Shown piece after piece: positions 14,390 through 23,356 of a DNA stretch of 38,988 nucleotides. The translations under genes and the position numbers were made by a program. The stretch is from Clostridia bacterium (lineage in GTDB: Bacteria > Bacillota > Clostridia > Christensenellales > Aristaeellaceae), in assembly GCA_017550745.1 (NCBI GenBank), contig JAFZOG010000144.1, positions 1 to 38,988 of the forward strand, in the 5' to 3' direction. Under the pieces are notes generated by a model. That model had not been told where the DNA came from. It saw nothing but the letters and a program-made list of their open reading frames with translations, and searched no databases. How positions within the stretch are numbered: the first letter of the stretch is position 1; each line of letters begins with the position of its first letter.

Positions 14390-15285
14390 ATCCCAACATG
14401 AAGCGGCTTCGCAGGAGCATGATGTTCCTCAACTGCCAGAAGCCCAGCCTCATCAAAGACCCCTACGTCTACGCGCCTGACTCCATCATGCTGGACCTGG
14501 AGGACGCCGTGGCCGAGCGGGAAAAGGACGCGGCCCGGTATTCCCTGTACCACGCTTTACAGGAGATCGACTACCGCGGTGTGGAGCGCGTTGTGCGCAT
14601 CAACGGCCTGGACACCGACCTGTGGATCGAGGACATCCGCTGTTCTATAGCGGGTGGCTGCGACGCCATCCGCATCCCCAAGACGGAAACGGCCGCTGAT
14701 GTGCAGAAGGTGGAGGCGGCAGTCATCGCTGCCGAAAAGGAATTCGGCGTGGAAGAAGGCCGCACCCTCATCATGGCCGCGCTTGAATCCGCCCGGGGCG
14801 TCATGAACGCCTTAGAAATCTGCCAGGCCAGCCCCCGGCTGTTCGGTATCGCTCTGTCCGGCGGCGACTACACCAAGGATTTGCAGACCACCATTTCCGG
14901 CACCGGCGTGGAGCTGATGGGCGCTCGCCAGCACATGATCATCGCCGCCCGCGCGGCCGGCGTGCAGTGCTTCGATACCGTGTACACGAACCTGAACGAT
15001 ATGGAAGGCTTCCGCAAAGACGTGGAAACCATCCATACCATGGGCTTTGACGGAAAATCCATTGTCAATCCCCGGCAGATCCCCATCGTGCATGAAATCT
15101 TTACGCCCAAGCCCAAGGACATCATTTTCGCCGAAAAGGTGGTTCGGGAAATCGACACCAAGAAGGCCCAGGGCATCGGCGTGTTCACGGTGGACGGCAA
15201 GATGATCGATATTGCTTTCTATGACGGCGCGAAGCGCACCCTCGCCTTGGCGAAGGCAAGCGGCGTATACAAGGGGGATTTGTAA
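14386..15285 (+). CDS. citE: Citrate lyase beta subunit CitE (citryl-ACP lyase)
   Basis: A 299-residue HpcH/HpaI-aldolase-superfamily protein that cleaves citryl-ACP to acetyl-ACP and oxaloacetate. RRSMMFLNCQKPSLIKD at the N terminus, DSIMLDLEDAVAEREKDAAR with the Mg-binding acidic residues (~33-52), VVRINGLDTDLW (~70) with the substrate-binding Arg, DAIRIPKTE (~92), LESARGVMNA (~130) and the C-terminal GFDGKSIVNPRQIP are all family motifs. Start ATG 14386 overlaps the citD stop and follows GGGAGG; a longer open frame begins upstream inside citD and is rejected. citF begins one base after its stop, so the three subunits are co-translated. Confidence 0.95.
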   Translation: MNPNMKRLRRSMMFLNCQKPSLIKDPYVYAPDSIMLDLEDAVAEREKDAARYSLYHALQEIDYRGVERVVRINGLDTDLWIEDIRCSIAGGCDAIRIPKTETAADVQKVEAAVIAAEKEFGVEEGRTLIMAALESARGVMNALEICQASPRLFGIALSGGDYTKDLQTTISGTGVELMGARQHMIIAARAAGVQCFDTVYTNLNDMEGFRKDVETIHTMGFDGKSIVNPRQIPIVHEIFTPKPKDIIFAEKVVREIDTKKAQGIGVFTVDGKMIDIAFYDGAKRTLALAKASGVYKGDL

Positions 15286-15286
15286 G

Positions 15287-16837
15287 ATGAGAAACGCAGT
15301 CGGCCGGGAAATCCCCGATGAGATCCTGAAAGCGACAGGGAAAGAACCCTTCCAGGGCAACAACTATAAAAACGGCGTGCCTTTCCGGCGCCAGGGCCCC
15401 ATTGTCCGCCCCGTGATGGATAACGAGCACAGCAAGCTGGTCAAGGATATTCATGAAGCGCTGGTGAAATGCCACGCGCACAATGGAATGACCATCTCCT
15501 TCCACCACCACTTCCGCGAGGGTGATTTGATCGTGAACATGGTGATGGAAGAGATCCATAAGATGGGCTTGAAAAACATCACCCTGGCCGCCACCTCCCT
15601 GGGCAAGGCGCATGACCCGCTGGTGCCCATGATCGAGGACGGCACCATCACCCGCATTGAAGCCTCCGGCGTGCGCGGCAAGATCGGCCAGGCCATTTCC
15701 GACGGCAAGCTGAAGGGCCTCGCCATCATGCGTTCTCACGGCGGGCGCGTGCGCTCCCTGGTGACGGGCGAAACCAAGGTGGACATCGCCTTCATCGGCG
15801 CGCCGACCTCCGACGACTACGGCAATCTGCGCGGCATCGGCGGCAAAACCAACTGCGGCGTGCTGAGCTACTCCCATGTGGATGGCGATATGGCAGAGTA
15901 TGTCGTCGCCATCACGGACTGCCTGGTGCCCTTCCCCAACTTCCCCGCCCATATCTCCATGACCAAGGTTGACTATGTGTGCGTGGTGGACGCCATCGGC
16001 ATCCCCGAAAAGATCGCCACCGGCGCGGCCAAACCCACCACGGATCAGCGCAAGCTGATGATGGCGGAATACTGCACCCAGGTCGTGGTCAACACCCCCT
16101 ATTTCAAGGACGGCTTCTCCTACCAGACCGGCGTGGGCGGCGCGTCCATCGCGTCCACCATCTCCCTGACCAAGATCATGGAAGAACGGGGCATCAAGAT
16201 GGGCTTCGGCGTGGGCGGCTTGACGAAGCCCATGTGCGACCTGCTGGACCGCGGCATGGTGCGCGTGCTGATGGACACGCAGGCTTTTGACCTGGACGCC
16301 GTCAGCAACGTAATCAACCCCGCCCATCACCGCATTACCGCCGGCGCTTACGCCAACCCCTTTAACAAAGGCGCGTTCGTCAATAAGCTGGACTATGTGA
16401 TCCTGGCTTCCCTGGAAGTGGACGTCCACTTCAACTGTAACGTGGTGGTGGGGTCGGACGGCGTCATCACCGGGGCGCAGGGCGGACATCCCGACACGGC
16501 CCAGGGCGCGAAGTGCACCATCGTCATCTGCCCGCTGCTTCAGGGGCGTATCCCGGCCATCTGCACGGATGTGACCACGGTCACCACCCCCGGCGAATCC
16601 GTGGACATCGTGGTCACGGACTATGGCGTGGCTGTGAATCCCAACCGCCACGATTTGCTGGAATGCCTGCAGAAGGCGGACTGCGTGCCCCTCAAAACCA
16701 TCGAGGAACTGCGGGATATCGCTTATTCCATCGTCGGCGAGCCGGAGCCTGTGCAGTTTGAGGACCGGATCGTCGGCATCATCGAAGCCCGCGACGGCAC
16801 CATCATGGACGTTGTGCGCCAGGTAAAGCATTACTGA
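15287..16837 (+). CDS. citF: Citrate lyase alpha subunit CitF (citrate:acetyl-ACP transferase)
   Basis: A 516-residue transferase that swaps citrate for acetate on the acyl carrier, forming citryl-ACP. HNGMTISFHHHFREGDLIV (~64-82), LAATSLGKAHDPLVPMI (~101-117), IEASGVRGKIGQAIS and MRSHGGRVR are strongly conserved CitF segments, and IAFIGAPTSDDYGNLRG and VGGASIASTISLT fit the CoA-transferase-like fold. Length matches the family (~510). ATG 15287 sits one base after the citE stop; the GGGGGA ribosome binding site is inside the end of citE. A longer open frame from 15212 lies within citE and is not used. It is the last of the catalytic subunits, followed by a 176-base gap with a hairpin. Confidence 0.95.
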   Translation: MRNAVGREIPDEILKATGKEPFQGNNYKNGVPFRRQGPIVRPVMDNEHSKLVKDIHEALVKCHAHNGMTISFHHHFREGDLIVNMVMEEIHKMGLKNITLAATSLGKAHDPLVPMIEDGTITRIEASGVRGKIGQAISDGKLKGLAIMRSHGGRVRSLVTGETKVDIAFIGAPTSDDYGNLRGIGGKTNCGVLSYSHVDGDMAEYVVAITDCLVPFPNFPAHISMTKVDYVCVVDAIGIPEKIATGAAKPTTDQRKLMMAEYCTQVVVNTPYFKDGFSYQTGVGGASIASTISLTKIMEERGIKMGFGVGGLTKPMCDLLDRGMVRVLMDTQAFDLDAVSNVINPAHHRITAGAYANPFNKGAFVNKLDYVILASLEVDVHFNCNVVVGSDGVITGAQGGHPDTAQGAKCTIVICPLLQGRIPAICTDVTTVTTPGESVDIVVTDYGVAVNPNRHDLLECLQKADCVPLKTIEELRDIAYSIVGEPEPVQFEDRIVGIIEARDGTIMDVVRQVKHY

Positions 16838-16925
16838 TGCTGAGAGGCTTTCGCTGAATCATTTGTATTCTCCGCGCTGCGTTTGCAAATGTATCCGGCG
16901 GAAGCTCTTTACGGTATCCTGAATT

Positions 16926-16987
16926 AAACAGCAGGAAAAGGCGCTTTCAAGCGTATCCGCTTTAAAGCGCCTTGCTGTTTTATTTCA
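16926..16987. terminator. Strong hairpin between citF and the citXG gene
   Basis: The outer arms AAACAGCA (16926-16933) and TGCTGTTT (16973-16980) and the inner arms AGGCGCTTT and AAAGCGCCT form a two-part stem followed by TATTTC. It may terminate part of the citDEF transcript and lower expression of the maturation genes, or protect the 3' end of the message. Confidence 0.55.
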
Positions 16988-17013
16988 CAGGCAAGCAGGA
17001 AAAGGGGCGTAGC

Positions 17014-18363
17014 ATGGACGTAACCGTACAGGATATGATGATCGCGCGGGAAAGGCGTTTTCAAAAACAGCAGGCGCTGCTGTCGGAGTATCAGCAGACG
17101 CTTTTGTGCTTTACCATGAATATTCCCGGGCCGCAGAAGGACAGCCCCCTTATCCGCGCCGGGATGCGGCTGGGAAGGAGGCTGCTGGAGCAGGGCTTTC
17201 TGCGCCTGGGCGTGATGCCGACGCATGCGGAATTCGAGGAGGCGTTCACAGGCTGCACGGCGTACTACGCCCTTCCGCTGCCGCCGCTGGAAGTAAAGCG
17301 CATGACGGTCGATATCGAGGAAGCCGCACCGCTGGGACGGCTGTTTGATCTGGATGTACTGCGGCCCGGCGGTGAAAAGGTGGACAGGCAGGAAGTGGGT
17401 TTTCCCTGCCGCAAATGCCTGCTCTGCGGGCAGGACGCCCGGGTGTGCGCCCGTTCCCGCACCCATACGGTGGAAGAACTGCGGGCGGAAACGGTTCGTA
17501 TCCTGCGGGAAGCGATTCTCATGGATCAGAGCGAGACCGTGGCCCGGCTCGCTTGCCAGGCGCTGCTGTACGAGGTGCTGGTGACACCCAAGCCCGGCCT
17601 GGTGGACAGGAACCACAACGGCAGCCATCGGGACATGGACGTTTTTACCTTTTCCGCCAGCGCCGCGTCCCTGTATCCCTATTTCAGGCAATGCGCCCAA
17701 ACCGGCGCGGAAACAACGCAGCAGCCTCCCCGGGAGGTATTTGAAAAACTGCGAATGCTTGGCCGGCTGGCGGAAGGCCGCATGCTGAAAGCAACGGCAG
17801 GCGTGAACACCCATCGCGGGGCCATCTTTTCGTTGGGCCTCCTTTGCGCGGCAGCCGGCAGGCTCGGACGGGAGCAATGGGAGCCGGACGCGCTGCTGTC
17901 CCTCTGCGGAGAAATGGCGCATGGCCTCGCGGCGCGGGACTTTGGCGCCCTGAACGAAAAAAACGCCCGCAGCAACGGGCAGAAGCTGTATCTTCAATAC
18001 GGCGTCATCGGTGTCCGCGGGGAAGCGGAACAGGGCTTCCCATTGGTGCGGAACGTGGGGCTGCCAAAGCTGGAGGCGGGCTTGCGCTGCGGCCTTTCGC
18101 TCAACGACGCGGGCTGCGCTGCGCTGCTGGCCATCATGGCCCGGAACATGGACACCAATGTGATCCACCGAAGTGATTTGGACACCCAGAAAGAAGTGCA
18201 GGCCATGGCGGACAGCCTGCTTCAGGCGTCGCCTTTTCCCTCCCGGGAAGCGCTTTCAGCCTTTGACGCATACCTGGTGGAGCGGAATATTTCTCCCGGC
18301 GGCAGCGCGGATCTGCTGACGATGTGCTATCTGCTGTATTTTTTCAAGGAGGAGACCGTATGA
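17014..18363 (+). CDS. citXG: CitX-CitG fusion: citrate lyase holo-ACP synthase / triphosphoribosyl-dephospho-CoA synthase
   Basis: A 449-residue bifunctional maturation protein. Residues ~1-150 are CitX, the transferase that attaches the prosthetic group to CitD, shown by GRLFDLDVLRPGGEKVDRQE (~109-128) and the Cys/Arg block FPCRKCLLCGQDARVCARSR (~130-149). Residues ~165-449 are CitG, which makes 2'-(5''-triphosphoribosyl)-3'-dephospho-CoA from ATP and dephospho-CoA, shown by TPKPGLVDRNHNGSHRDMD (~191-209), AGVNTHRGAIFSLG (~265-278) and a C-terminal SPGGSADLL. CitX and CitG are separate in Klebsiella and fused in several other bacteria. Start ATG 17014 has AAAGGGG upstream. The stop overlaps citC (ATGA). 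Confidence 0.92.
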   Translation: MDVTVQDMMIARERRFQKQQALLSEYQQTLLCFTMNIPGPQKDSPLIRAGMRLGRRLLEQGFLRLGVMPTHAEFEEAFTGCTAYYALPLPPLEVKRMTVDIEEAAPLGRLFDLDVLRPGGEKVDRQEVGFPCRKCLLCGQDARVCARSRTHTVEELRAETVRILREAILMDQSETVARLACQALLYEVLVTPKPGLVDRNHNGSHRDMDVFTFSASAASLYPYFRQCAQTGAETTQQPPREVFEKLRMLGRLAEGRMLKATAGVNTHRGAIFSLGLLCAAAGRLGREQWEPDALLSLCGEMAHGLAARDFGALNEKNARSNGQKLYLQYGVIGVRGEAEQGFPLVRNVGLPKLEAGLRCGLSLNDAGCAALLAIMARNMDTNVIHRSDLDTQKEVQAMADSLLQASPFPSREALSAFDAYLVERNISPGGSADLLTMCYLLYFFKEETV

Positions 18364-19403
18364 GCTATGCCATTTCCCAAATATCGCCCATGGACCGGCG
18401 CGCAATGGATCAGGTGGACCGGCTGCTGGAGCGGGAAGGGATTCAGCGGGACGATCACCTGGACTATATCTGCGGCATGTATGATGACGACTATCAGGTC
18501 ATCGCCACCGGAAGCTGCTTTGGCAGCACCCTGCGCTGCTTTGCGGTGGATCATGCGCATCAGGGCGAAGGGCTGCTGAACGAGATCATCACGCATTTGA
18601 TGACGGTGCAGGCTGAGCGCGGAAATCTCCATTTATTCCTGTACACCAAGCCCGATACGGCCAAATTCTTCGGCGACGTGGGCTTTTATGAAATCGCCCG
18701 GGTGCCGGATCGGCTGGTATTCATGGAAAACAGGAAGGACGGTTTTCCGGGCTACCTCGCATCCCTGGAAAAGACCGGGAACCGGGAAGGAACGAACGCC
18801 GCCGTCGTCATGAACGCCAATCCCTTTACCCTGGGCCATCAGCACCTTGTTGAGACTGCCGCGGCCGCCTGCGATACGCTGCATCTTTTTGTCGTGAGCG
18901 AGGATATGAGCCTGGTGCCATCTTCGATCCGAAAAATGCTGGTGGAAAAAGGAACAGCCCGCCTTCGCAACGTACAGCTTCACGATTGCGGGCCTTACAT
19001 GATCTCCAGCGCCACCTTTCCAAGCTATTTTTTGAAAGACCGGCAGACGGTCATTGAAGCGCAGGCCCGGCTGGATCTGGCCGTTTTTCTCCGGATCGCC
19101 GCCGCGCTGCATATTACCGCCCGCTTTGTGGGCGAGGAACCGGCCAGCCAGGTGACCGGCATTTACAACCGCGTGATGGAAGAACAATTGCCCAAGGCCG
19201 GGATTGCCTGCCGGGTGATCCCCCGGAAAACCGCCGGCGGGCAGGTCATCAGCGCGTCCATTGCCCGGCAGGCCCTCCGGCAGAACGATTTGGAAACCTT
19301 CCGCAAAATGGTGCCGGAATCAACCTGGGCATGGTTCAACAGCCCCGATGCCGCCGCTGTTCTGCGCCGCATTCGGGAGGCCGAAAACGTGATGCATTAT
19401 TGA
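18360..19403 (+). CDS. citC: [Citrate (pro-3S)-lyase] ligase CitC
   Basis: A 347-residue enzyme that acetylates the thiol of the CitD prosthetic group using ATP and acetate, switching citrate lyase on. The N-terminal ~125 residues resemble a GNAT domain (FAVDHAHQGEGLLNEII, ~63-79). The C-terminal part is a nucleotidylyltransferase-type adenylation domain with VVMNANPFTLGHQHLVETA (HxGH-like motif, ~148-166) and ISASIARQALRQ (~297-308) in place of the usual ISSTxVR motif. Length fits the family (~340). The start overlaps the citXG stop, and AGGAGG lies 7 bases before it. Translation coupling with citXG groups the two maturation enzymes. It is the last gene of the cluster; a short CTGC-AAA-GCAG stem followed by TTTTT lies just past its stop. 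Confidence 0.93.
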   Translation: MSYAISQISPMDRRAMDQVDRLLEREGIQRDDHLDYICGMYDDDYQVIATGSCFGSTLRCFAVDHAHQGEGLLNEIITHLMTVQAERGNLHLFLYTKPDTAKFFGDVGFYEIARVPDRLVFMENRKDGFPGYLASLEKTGNREGTNAAVVMNANPFTLGHQHLVETAAAACDTLHLFVVSEDMSLVPSSIRKMLVEKGTARLRNVQLHDCGPYMISSATFPSYFLKDRQTVIEAQARLDLAVFLRIAAALHITARFVGEEPASQVTGIYNRVMEEQLPKAGIACRVIPRKTAGGQVISASIARQALRQNDLETFRKMVPESTWAWFNSPDAAAVLRRIREAENVMHY

Positions 19404-19444
19404 TATAAGCTTTCTTGTTCCATTTTCGATCTGCAAAGCAGTTT

Positions 19445-21244
19445 TTATGCAAACTGCGCGTTGTACAGCTCCCGATAGAAGCCGTCGCGGCGCATCAGCT
19501 CTTTATGCGTTCCGCGCTCCACCACGTTGCCATCGCGCACCACCAAAATCAGGTCGGCGTTGCGGATGGTAGACAGGCGGTGAGCCACCACGAAACAGGT
19601 CTTGTCCCGCATCAGGCGGCGCATGGCCTGCTGAATCTGCACCTCAGTGCGGGTGTCCACGTTGCTGGTGGCCTCATCCAGGATCAGCATTTTTGCGTCC
19701 ACCAGCATCGCCCGGGCGATCGTGAGCAATTGCTTTTGCCCTTTGGAAATATTGGCCCCATCGTCGGTAATGACGGTGTCGTAGCCGTTGGGCAGGCTCA
19801 TGATGTAGTGGTGGATCTTGGCGGCCTTCGCTGCGGCTTCCACTTCCTCGCGGGTGGCGTCAGGCTTGGCATAGGCGATGTTGTCGTAAATCGTACCGGA
19901 AAAGAGCCAGGTGTCCTGCAATACCATGGAATACGCCCGGCGCAGGCTGTCCCGCGTGATGGCGTCTACCGGCTTTCCGTCCACGCTGAGCTTTCCGGAA
20001 TCAATGTCATAGAACCGCATCAGCAGGTTGATGAGCGTTGTTTTCCCCGCACCGGTGGGCCCGACGATGGCGATCATGCTGCCCTTCCGCGCCCGGAAGG
20101 AGAGATTTTTCAGGATGGCTTTGTCCTTTTCATAGCCGAAAGAAACGCCTTGCATTTCCACATCGCCCTGCACGTTTTCAAGGGGCTGGGCATCGGGCGC
20201 GTCCTCCGGCTCCAAAGGCTCGTCCAGCAGTGAAAACACCCGGTCGGCAGCAGCCAGAGCGGATTGCAGTTCGCCATATATATTGGCGATTTCGTTGATG
20301 GGGCCGGAAAACCGGCGGCTGTACTGCACGAAGGAGGAAATGTTTCCCAGCGTGATGCCGCCGTTCATGTACAGCACGGCGCCGAACACGCTGATCAGGG
20401 ACATGGATAGGTTGTTGATCAGGTTGACCGACGGGCCCATCATGGAAGAATAATACTCGCTTTTGTAATATGCCGTCACCACTTCCTCGTTGAGCCCGTC
20501 CATGTTATTCAGGGTGTTATCCTCCTGGCGGTAAGCTTTCAGGCTTTTCATGCCGGAAATCATTTCTTCGGAAAAGTCGTTCAGTTCGCCCATTTTGCGG
20601 GAGCGCAGACGGAACAGCGGCTGGGTATGGCGGGTGATCATGGCGGTGATGAACAGGGAAAGCGGAATGGTGAAGGCGAACACCAGCACCAGCGGCGGGG
20701 CGATGGTGAGCATCATCACGAGAGAACCGATGATGGTGATGCTGCTGGTAAGCACATGCACCACGTCGGAGGACAGGGACGTGTTGATGGTGTCGGTGTC
20801 ATAGAAAATGCGGCTCAGCAGGTCGCCGATGGCATGCCTGTCGATAAAGCCGACGGGCATGTCGCATAGGTGGTCGAACAGATCGCGCCGCATCCGCAGC
20901 GTCACCTTCCGGCTGATATGCACCATCAGGATGGACAGAAGATAGGAAAAAAGCGAAGAGGCCAGATAGAACGCCAGCATCAGCAGGGCGTAATGCGCAA
21001 CGCCTCTGAAATCCACCCCGTCCGGGGAAGCGATGCAGTCGATGGCGCTGCCGGACAGCCGCGGGCCGATGAGCGCAAAGCCGTTGGAAAAGAGGGTCAG
21101 CGCCAGGGCAAGGATCAGCAGCCACATAAACTGCATCATGTATCGGAGCAGCCGCAGGAGGGTGGCCTTTTTATTGATCGGCTTTCTGCTGAAGGAATGC
21201 CCCTTCACGGGCATGCCGCACAGACTGCCGGGACGGTTATTCAT
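19445..21244 (-). CDS. ABC exporter half-transporter, second subunit of a heterodimer
   Basis: A 599-residue protein: an N-terminal six-helix membrane domain (~40-340) and a C-terminal ATPase. Walker A is GPTGAGKTT (~393), Walker B ends MLILDEATSNVD (~516-527) with the catalytic Glu present, and the signature is the altered ISKGQKQ (~497) instead of LSGGQ. This pattern is known from heterodimeric multidrug-type exporters (BmrCD/LmrCD and relatives), where each subunit contributes one imperfect half-site. ATG 21244 is preferred to GTG 21253 because GGGAGG lies 8 bases before it. It overlaps the end of its partner by 8 bases. Substrate is unknown; drug, lipid or peptide export are options. Confidence 0.88.
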   Translation of the reverse strand: MNNRPGSLCGMPVKGHSFSRKPINKKATLLRLLRYMMQFMWLLILALALTLFSNGFALIGPRLSGSAIDCIASPDGVDFRGVAHYALLMLAFYLASSLFSYLLSILMVHISRKVTLRMRRDLFDHLCDMPVGFIDRHAIGDLLSRIFYDTDTINTSLSSDVVHVLTSSITIIGSLVMMLTIAPPLVLVFAFTIPLSLFITAMITRHTQPLFRLRSRKMGELNDFSEEMISGMKSLKAYRQEDNTLNNMDGLNEEVVTAYYKSEYYSSMMGPSVNLINNLSMSLISVFGAVLYMNGGITLGNISSFVQYSRRFSGPINEIANIYGELQSALAAADRVFSLLDEPLEPEDAPDAQPLENVQGDVEMQGVSFGYEKDKAILKNLSFRARKGSMIAIVGPTGAGKTTLINLLMRFYDIDSGKLSVDGKPVDAITRDSLRRAYSMVLQDTWLFSGTIYDNIAYAKPDATREEVEAAAKAAKIHHYIMSLPNGYDTVITDDGANISKGQKQLLTIARAMLVDAKMLILDEATSNVDTRTEVQIQQAMRRLMRDKTCFVVAHRLSTIRNADLILVVRDGNVVERGTHKELMRRDGFYRELYNAQFA

Positions 21245-22949
21245 CCGCGTCACCTCCCAATTGAAGCTGGGCGATTTCCTGATAGATGGGACAGGAGCGA
21301 ATCAGTTCATCATGCGTGCCCAGGCCCTTTGGCACGCCGTCCTCCATCACCAGGATCAAGTCGCACTGCATGATGGCGCTCAGGCGCTGGGCGATGATGA
21401 CGGTGGTGGTGTCGGCATATCCTGTCCGCAGCGCGGCGCGGAGAGCGGCCTCGGTTTTAAAATCCAGCGCGGAGGAAGCGTCATCTAAAATGAGGATTTC
21501 AGGCGTTCCCGCCAGGGCGCGGGCCAAAAGCATCCGCTGCTGCTGGCCGCCGGAAAAGTTCTGGCCCCGGGAAACCACTTCCGCTTCCAGCCCGCCTTTT
21601 TCGGCGATGAAAGCCGCCTGCGCATCGGCGATGGCCTGGTTCACTTCTTCCAATGAGATTTCACGGCCCAGCTTGATGTTTTCCCCGATATTCCCGCGGA
21701 ACAGCGCGTCGTTCTGAAACACCACGCCAAACTTTTTGCGCAGGGTGTCCAGGGGCAAAGCCCGGATATCCGTGCCGCGGATGCGGATGCTGCCCTCGTC
21801 CGGGTCATAGAGGCGCAAAAGCAGCTTGATCAGCGTGGATTTGCCCGCTCCGGTGGGGCCCAAAATACCCAATCGCTGGCCGCGCTTCAGGGAAAAGCTG
21901 ATATCCTGAACGTCCGGGGATTTTTTTCCGTAGGAGAAGGTCACATGGTCAAATGCAATGTGCGGCGCGTTTTCGTCAGCGTCCGGCAGCGCCGCGGGCG
22001 ACGTTTCTTCTTTTCCGTCCAGCACTTCGTCGATGCGCCGCGCGGAAGCCAGCGCCTTGGAATACATGGTCAGGATCCGGGTGATGGTGAGCATGGCGTT
22101 CAGAATGATGGTAAAATACGAAATGAACGCGATGATGTTGCCTGGGCCGGTGAGCCCGAGGCTTACCCTGCGGGCGCCCACTACCACCACCAGCACCAGC
22201 CCCATGTTCAAAAGAAACTGCATGGTGGGGCCATTTACCGCCATGACGGACGCGGCCTTGGTTTCGCTGGCGGCGAGGGATTCGTTGATCTGCCCGAAGC
22301 GCCGTTTTTCATCGACGGTTTTGGACAGGGCTTTTATGATCCGGATACCCGTCAGGTTTTCCCGCACAATGCGGGTCAGATGGTCGACATTTTTCTGCTG
22401 CTCCGAATAAAGCGGCACGCCTTTGCGGGAAATGAACCACACAATCAGCGCCATGAACGGCAGCAGCGCCACAAGCAGGCCGGACAGCGCCGCGTCCCGC
22501 GTCATGGTGACGATGATGCCGCCCACCAGCAGGATCGGCGCGCGAATGCCGATGCGCTGCATCATGCCGGTCATGCGGTATACGTTGTAAGTGTCGGTGG
22601 TCATGCGGGAGATGAGGGAAGGAATGGTGAACCTGTCCATTTCCTCCGCGGTCAGGCGCGTGATCTTACCAAACAGGTCATGGCGGATCTGCCGCGTGCA
22701 GTCCCGCGCAACGCCTGCCGCCACGCGGTTGGCAAACACATTGCCCACCCAGGCCAGGATGGAGCAGAGTACCATCAGCGCGCCGTACAGATAAATCCGC
22801 GGCGCGTTTCGCGTCGGCACGATGCCGTCCAGCATGTACGCCAGCAACGCAGGAATCAGCAGATCCATGATCGTGCCCAGGAATTTACAGATCATGCCGC
22901 CCGTCATCCGGCGGACATACGGTTTTAAATAACGGACTAAAAACTGCAA
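21237..22949 (-). CDS. ABC exporter half-transporter, first subunit of a heterodimer
   Basis: A 570-residue half-transporter with six membrane helices (residues ~15-310) and an ATPase carrying GPTGAGKST (~365), a standard FSGGQQQR signature (~462) and Walker B ILILDDASSALD (~481-492). There Asp replaces the catalytic Glu (DD instead of DE), so its own composite ATP site should be weak. This complements the altered signature in the partner and supports an asymmetric heterodimer. The true start is probably TTG 22949, preceded by GGGAGG; the open frame extends to 22979 through the ribosome binding site. A promoter lies upstream, and the partner gene overlaps its stop. Confidence 0.88.
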   Translation of the reverse strand: MQFLVRYLKPYVRRMTGGMICKFLGTIMDLLIPALLAYMLDGIVPTRNAPRIYLYGALMVLCSILAWVGNVFANRVAAGVARDCTRQIRHDLFGKITRLTAEEMDRFTIPSLISRMTTDTYNVYRMTGMMQRIGIRAPILLVGGIIVTMTRDAALSGLLVALLPFMALIVWFISRKGVPLYSEQQKNVDHLTRIVRENLTGIRIIKALSKTVDEKRRFGQINESLAASETKAASVMAVNGPTMQFLLNMGLVLVVVVGARRVSLGLTGPGNIIAFISYFTIILNAMLTITRILTMYSKALASARRIDEVLDGKEETSPAALPDADENAPHIAFDHVTFSYGKKSPDVQDISFSLKRGQRLGILGPTGAGKSTLIKLLLRLYDPDEGSIRIRGTDIRALPLDTLRKKFGVVFQNDALFRGNIGENIKLGREISLEEVNQAIADAQAAFIAEKGGLEAEVVSRGQNFSGGQQQRMLLARALAGTPEILILDDASSALDFKTEAALRAALRTGYADTTTVIIAQRLSAIMQCDLILVMEDGVPKGLGTHDELIRSCPIYQEIAQLQLGGDADE

Positions 22950-23003
22950 GCGTTTTCCTCCCTTTTTTCTGCAGGACACCTTTCAGTCACTGAGAATAGA
23001 AAC

Positions 23004-23032
23004 AGTATACGCCGAATTGATGGGAATGTCCA
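23004..23032 (-). promoter_or_regulatory. Promoter of the ABC exporter operon
   Basis: On the minus strand, TGGACA (23027-23032) and TATACT (23004-23009) are 17 bases apart, 55 bases ahead of the TTG start. Confidence 0.6.
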
Positions 23033-23121
23033 CTGCATTTTTCCATATTTTTCTAATCATTCGAATTGTTTTGCAAGAAGCTTTTCATGGATAATACTCT
23101 TCTCAGCCTAATAGCATACCA

Positions 23122-23355
23122 TTTTTTAAGGTTCTTCACAGAAAGTCAGGGAAAAAAAGTGAGCCTTCATTGTCATCTTGAGCGGAGTGGAGCGAGAGCG
23201 GAACGGAGTCGAAAGATCTGTAGGTTGGCTTAGCGATTCACTGACAGATCCCTCGACTATGCCTCGCCTCTGGCTCGGCTTCGCTCGGGATGACATCGTA
23301 GGGTTGTGGTTTGATGGATCATTTCCCTATCAATTCGTGAAGAGCCTTTTTTAAA
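23122..23355. repeat. MITE/REP-like palindromic repeat element
   Basis: The outer arms are TTTTTTAAGGTTCTTCAC (23122-23139) and GTGAAGAGCCTTTTTTAAA (23337-23355), imperfect inverted copies. Inside is a second, larger imperfect palindrome: TGTCATCTTGAGCGGAG and onward (from 23171) against CTTCGCTCGGGATGACA (to 23295), with AGATCTG and CAGATC near the centre. The 'GTCATCCCGAGCGAAG...AGATC' core is a recurring dispersed repeat in many clostridial genomes, from memory. There is no open frame, so it would be non-autonomous. It fills the ~450-base gap between two minus-strand operons. Confidence 0.65.
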
Positions 23356-23356
23356 C

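Noticed and set aside
15185-16831. A 548-codon minus-strand open frame opposite citF
   Set aside because: Antisense shadow of a well-conserved gene; composition is His/Gly/Ala rich without family features.
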